Origin: an uncultured Flavobacteriaceae bacterium
GTDB lineage: Bacteria; Bacteroidota; Bacteroidia; Flavobacteriales; Flavobacteriaceae
Direction: 5' to 3'
NCBI GenBank assembly: GCA_913043275.1
Contig: CAJWLL010000006.1
Span: 1 to 64,000 of the forward strand
DNA: 64,000 nt
Part shown: positions 62,625 to 64,000 of the stretch, in pieces
Layout of the letters: each line of letters starts with the position of its first letter
Position numbering within the stretch: position 1 is the first letter of the stretch
Notes under the pieces: generated by a model
Told to the model about the DNA's origin: nothing
Seen by the model: only the letters and a program-made list of their open reading frames with translations
Databases searched by the model: none
Translations under genes and position numbers: made by a program

Positions 62625-64000
62625 TCAATCCAATGGTTGCCACCACTCTTCAATTTGGCGACTCATTTTTGCTACTATTTCAGGGTGCTTTTCAGCCAAA
62701 TTTATTTTTTCTTCGGGGTCCTGCTCCAAGTCAAATAATTGAATCTGGTTAGAATAAAACCCATAGTAATTTGCTTGAGGATCTATAAAATCTCTAATAA
62801 CCAAATCCGAGTTAGGCATCATCAACTTCCATTTTTGACTCAAGGCAACTTTGTACAAAACTGTCTCAGTTGGTTTTTCTACATTCAAAATATCGTGATT
62901 ATAGCATTCAATAAAAAGGGTTTCCCTTTCATTCAATTTTTCTTTGTCCAGTACATTGATCCCAGGCAGTTTTTCATCAGTCACGTTTAAAAAGCTCAAT
63001 ACGGTAGGAACTAAATCAATATTACTGACTAATGTCGAACGATTCATTTCAGGTTTGATAACTCCGGGATGTTTGAACATTATTGGAGTTCGTATACCTC
63101 CTTCGTGCGGGGCTCTTTTAGAACGGGGGGCATATCGATTGTGTTTCTTGGATTGAATCCAACCGTTGTCTGTGGTGTAAACAACCAAGGTGTTTTCATC
63201 CAAGGATTTTTCTTTTAAGTAGTTTGTCAAATCTCCAACCGTCTGATCCAACCATCCACACATGGCCCAGTATTTGGCAACACTTTCATTGGGAGCTACT
63301 TTGATGTATTTGTCCAATAGGGCATCAGGAGGGTTATGGGGAGTATGAGGTAAAAAAGGCGCATACCAAACAAAAAATGGAACATTGTCTTTTTGAGTTT
63401 GATCTATAAAATTAAAGATGGGATCCAATCCCTCACGACCAATTTTTAGCCCTTCATCTCCATGCCTTCCTTTTCTTTTGTAATCGCCGTGAGTCATGCC
63501 ATCATCAAACTTTCCCTCTTCCCATGACCCAAGCCACCATTTTCCTGATTGAAAAGATCGATATCCCTTTCTTTTCAGATAATCTGTCAAAAGTTTGTTT
63601 TTATAAAACTTCTCCTTAATCATATTAAAAAGATCATTTCGTTCTTTACTGTATAGGTAATTGACAGGTTTTTTCTTAATAGATTTTTTCGGTTGGACTT
63701 TTTGATAACCATTTTTTATCCACCTACTTCCATCCCGATTTGAGTTTCCTGCATCATTTCCTGTTTGAGAATGTTGAAAAGCATATTTGCCAGTAATGAT
63801 ACTTGCCAAAGAGGGGCCACAGAGAGGACTTGTCACATACCCCCTGGTGTAAGTAGCGGATTCCTTTGCCAATTGATCTATATTAGGGGTTTTAATGTGG
63901 GGATGCCCCATAAAACTATAATCCCCCCATGCCTGGTCATCGGAAAGAATAAAAATTATATTGGGTTGTTTCTTTTCTGCAGGCTTTTGTTGTGAAGGGT
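62625..64000 (-). CDS. S1-type sulfatase with non-standard CGPSL motif, 5' end outside window
   Basis: The track starts this gene at an internal ATG (63911), but the frame stays open to the window edge and reads PSQQKPAEKKQPNIIFILSDDQAWGDYSFMGHPHIKTPNIDQL. The first metal motif (SDDQAWGD) therefore lies upstream, and the true start is beyond 64000. The formylglycine site reads CGPSL in SPLCGPSLASIITGKYAF, with Leu in place of the Arg of CxPxR, and the usual GKWH reads GKWWLGSW. Other motifs are intact: YAPFLPHTPHNPPD, YTTDNGW, RAPHEGGIRTPIMFKHPG. It belongs to the sulfatase superfamily, possibly a branch with a modified active-site signature. It is followed by rhaM after about 19 bases. Confidence 0.82.
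   Translation of the reverse strand, partial: PSQQKPAEKKQPNIIFILSDDQAWGDYSFMGHPHIKTPNIDQLAKESATYTRGYVTSPLCGPSLASIITGKYAFQHSQTGNDAGNSNRDGSRWIKNGYQKVQPKKSIKKKPVNYLYSKERNDLFNMIKEKFYKNKLLTDYLKRKGYRSFQSGKWWLGSWEEGKFDDGMTHGDYKRKGRHGDEGLKIGREGLDPIFNFIDQTQKDNVPFFVWYAPFLPHTPHNPPDALLDKYIKVAPNESVAKYWAMCGWLDQTVGDLTNYLKEKSLDENTLVVYTTDNGWIQSKKHNRYAPRSKRAPHEGGIRTPIMFKHPGVIKPEMNRSTLVSNIDLVPTVLSFLNVTDEKLPGINVLDKEKLNERETLFIECYNHDILNVEKPTETVLYKVALSQKWKLMMPNSDLVIRDFIDPQANYYGFYSNQIQLFDLEQDPEEKINLAEKHPEIVAKMSRQIEEWWQPLD

Overview
The window looks like chromosomal DNA of a marine, gliding member of the Bacteroidota, most likely family Flavobacteriaceae. The DNA is AT-rich and recognisable Shine-Dalgarno sequences are scarce. 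Several putative promoters follow the Bacteroidota TTTG / TAnnTTTG pattern. The gene set fits: gldKLMN (type IX secretion and gliding), a class II HMG-CoA reductase with a GYDIA-type GHMP kinase (mevalonate pathway), lptC and lptE of Bacteroidota type, a purH-mreBCD-mrdA-rodA cluster, and a TonB-dependent receptor. I see no phage, insertion sequence, CRISPR array or other mobile element.

Layout. Position 1-97: 5' part of a minus-strand tRNA-Phe with its promoter. 149-7809: coaX followed by an envelope operon (outer-membrane barrel, TPR protein, lptC, small membrane protein, CNNM/CBS protein), then a PpiD/SurA-like periplasmic foldase. 7806-10023 (minus): HMG-CoA reductase and GYDIA kinase. 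10151-12054: peptide MFS transporter and an exported thioredoxin. 12255-14413 (minus): surE, a small membrane protein, lpxB. 14545-17743: S41 tail-specific protease and an orphan OppC-like permease. 17746-24747 (minus): purH and the elongasome genes mreB, mreC, mreD, mrdA, rodA. 24941-28740: a four-gene metal-handling locus (HMA-MauE fusion, HYC_CC_PP protein, TonB receptor with a Cys-Cys plug motif, secreted HMA protein). 28795-30726 (minus): groES-groEL. 30842-35306 (minus): miaB, a sigma-54 activator, lptE, a TPR-like protein, secG. 35499-43808: topA, a degenerate ureohydrolase, gldK, gldL, gldM, gldN, ended by a strong hairpin. 43863-47027: FAD oxidoreductase, ABC-F ATPase and CPXCG protein, then trxB on the minus strand.

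The last part, about 48.1-64 kb, is the accessory, carbohydrate-related region. It has an SLC13 anion transporter, an enolase-superfamily acid-sugar dehydratase, an NCS1-type permease with an L-lactate dehydrogenase (minus), and rhaEW, rhaI and a rhamnulokinase (plus). After these come a GH78 alpha-L-rhamnosidase and, on the minus strand, two sulfatases flanking rhaM. Together they describe a complete route: sulfated rhamnoside desulfation and hydrolysis, L-rhamnose mutarotation, isomerisation, phosphorylation, aldol cleavage to DHAP and L-lactaldehyde, oxidation to L-lactate, then pyruvate. A sulfated rhamnose polymer such as ulvan is the natural guess for the substrate, and the window probably ends inside a larger polysaccharide utilisation locus.

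Most genes are ordinary core genes. The least described parts are the metal-handling TonB locus, the ureohydrolase homologue that has lost both MnB-only ligands and sits between topA and gldK, the NCS1 permease inside a rhamnose locus, and the edge sulfatase with CGPSL and GKWW in place of the usual CxPxR and GKWH motifs. No computation or database search was run. Family names rest on recognised motifs, lengths and gene order.
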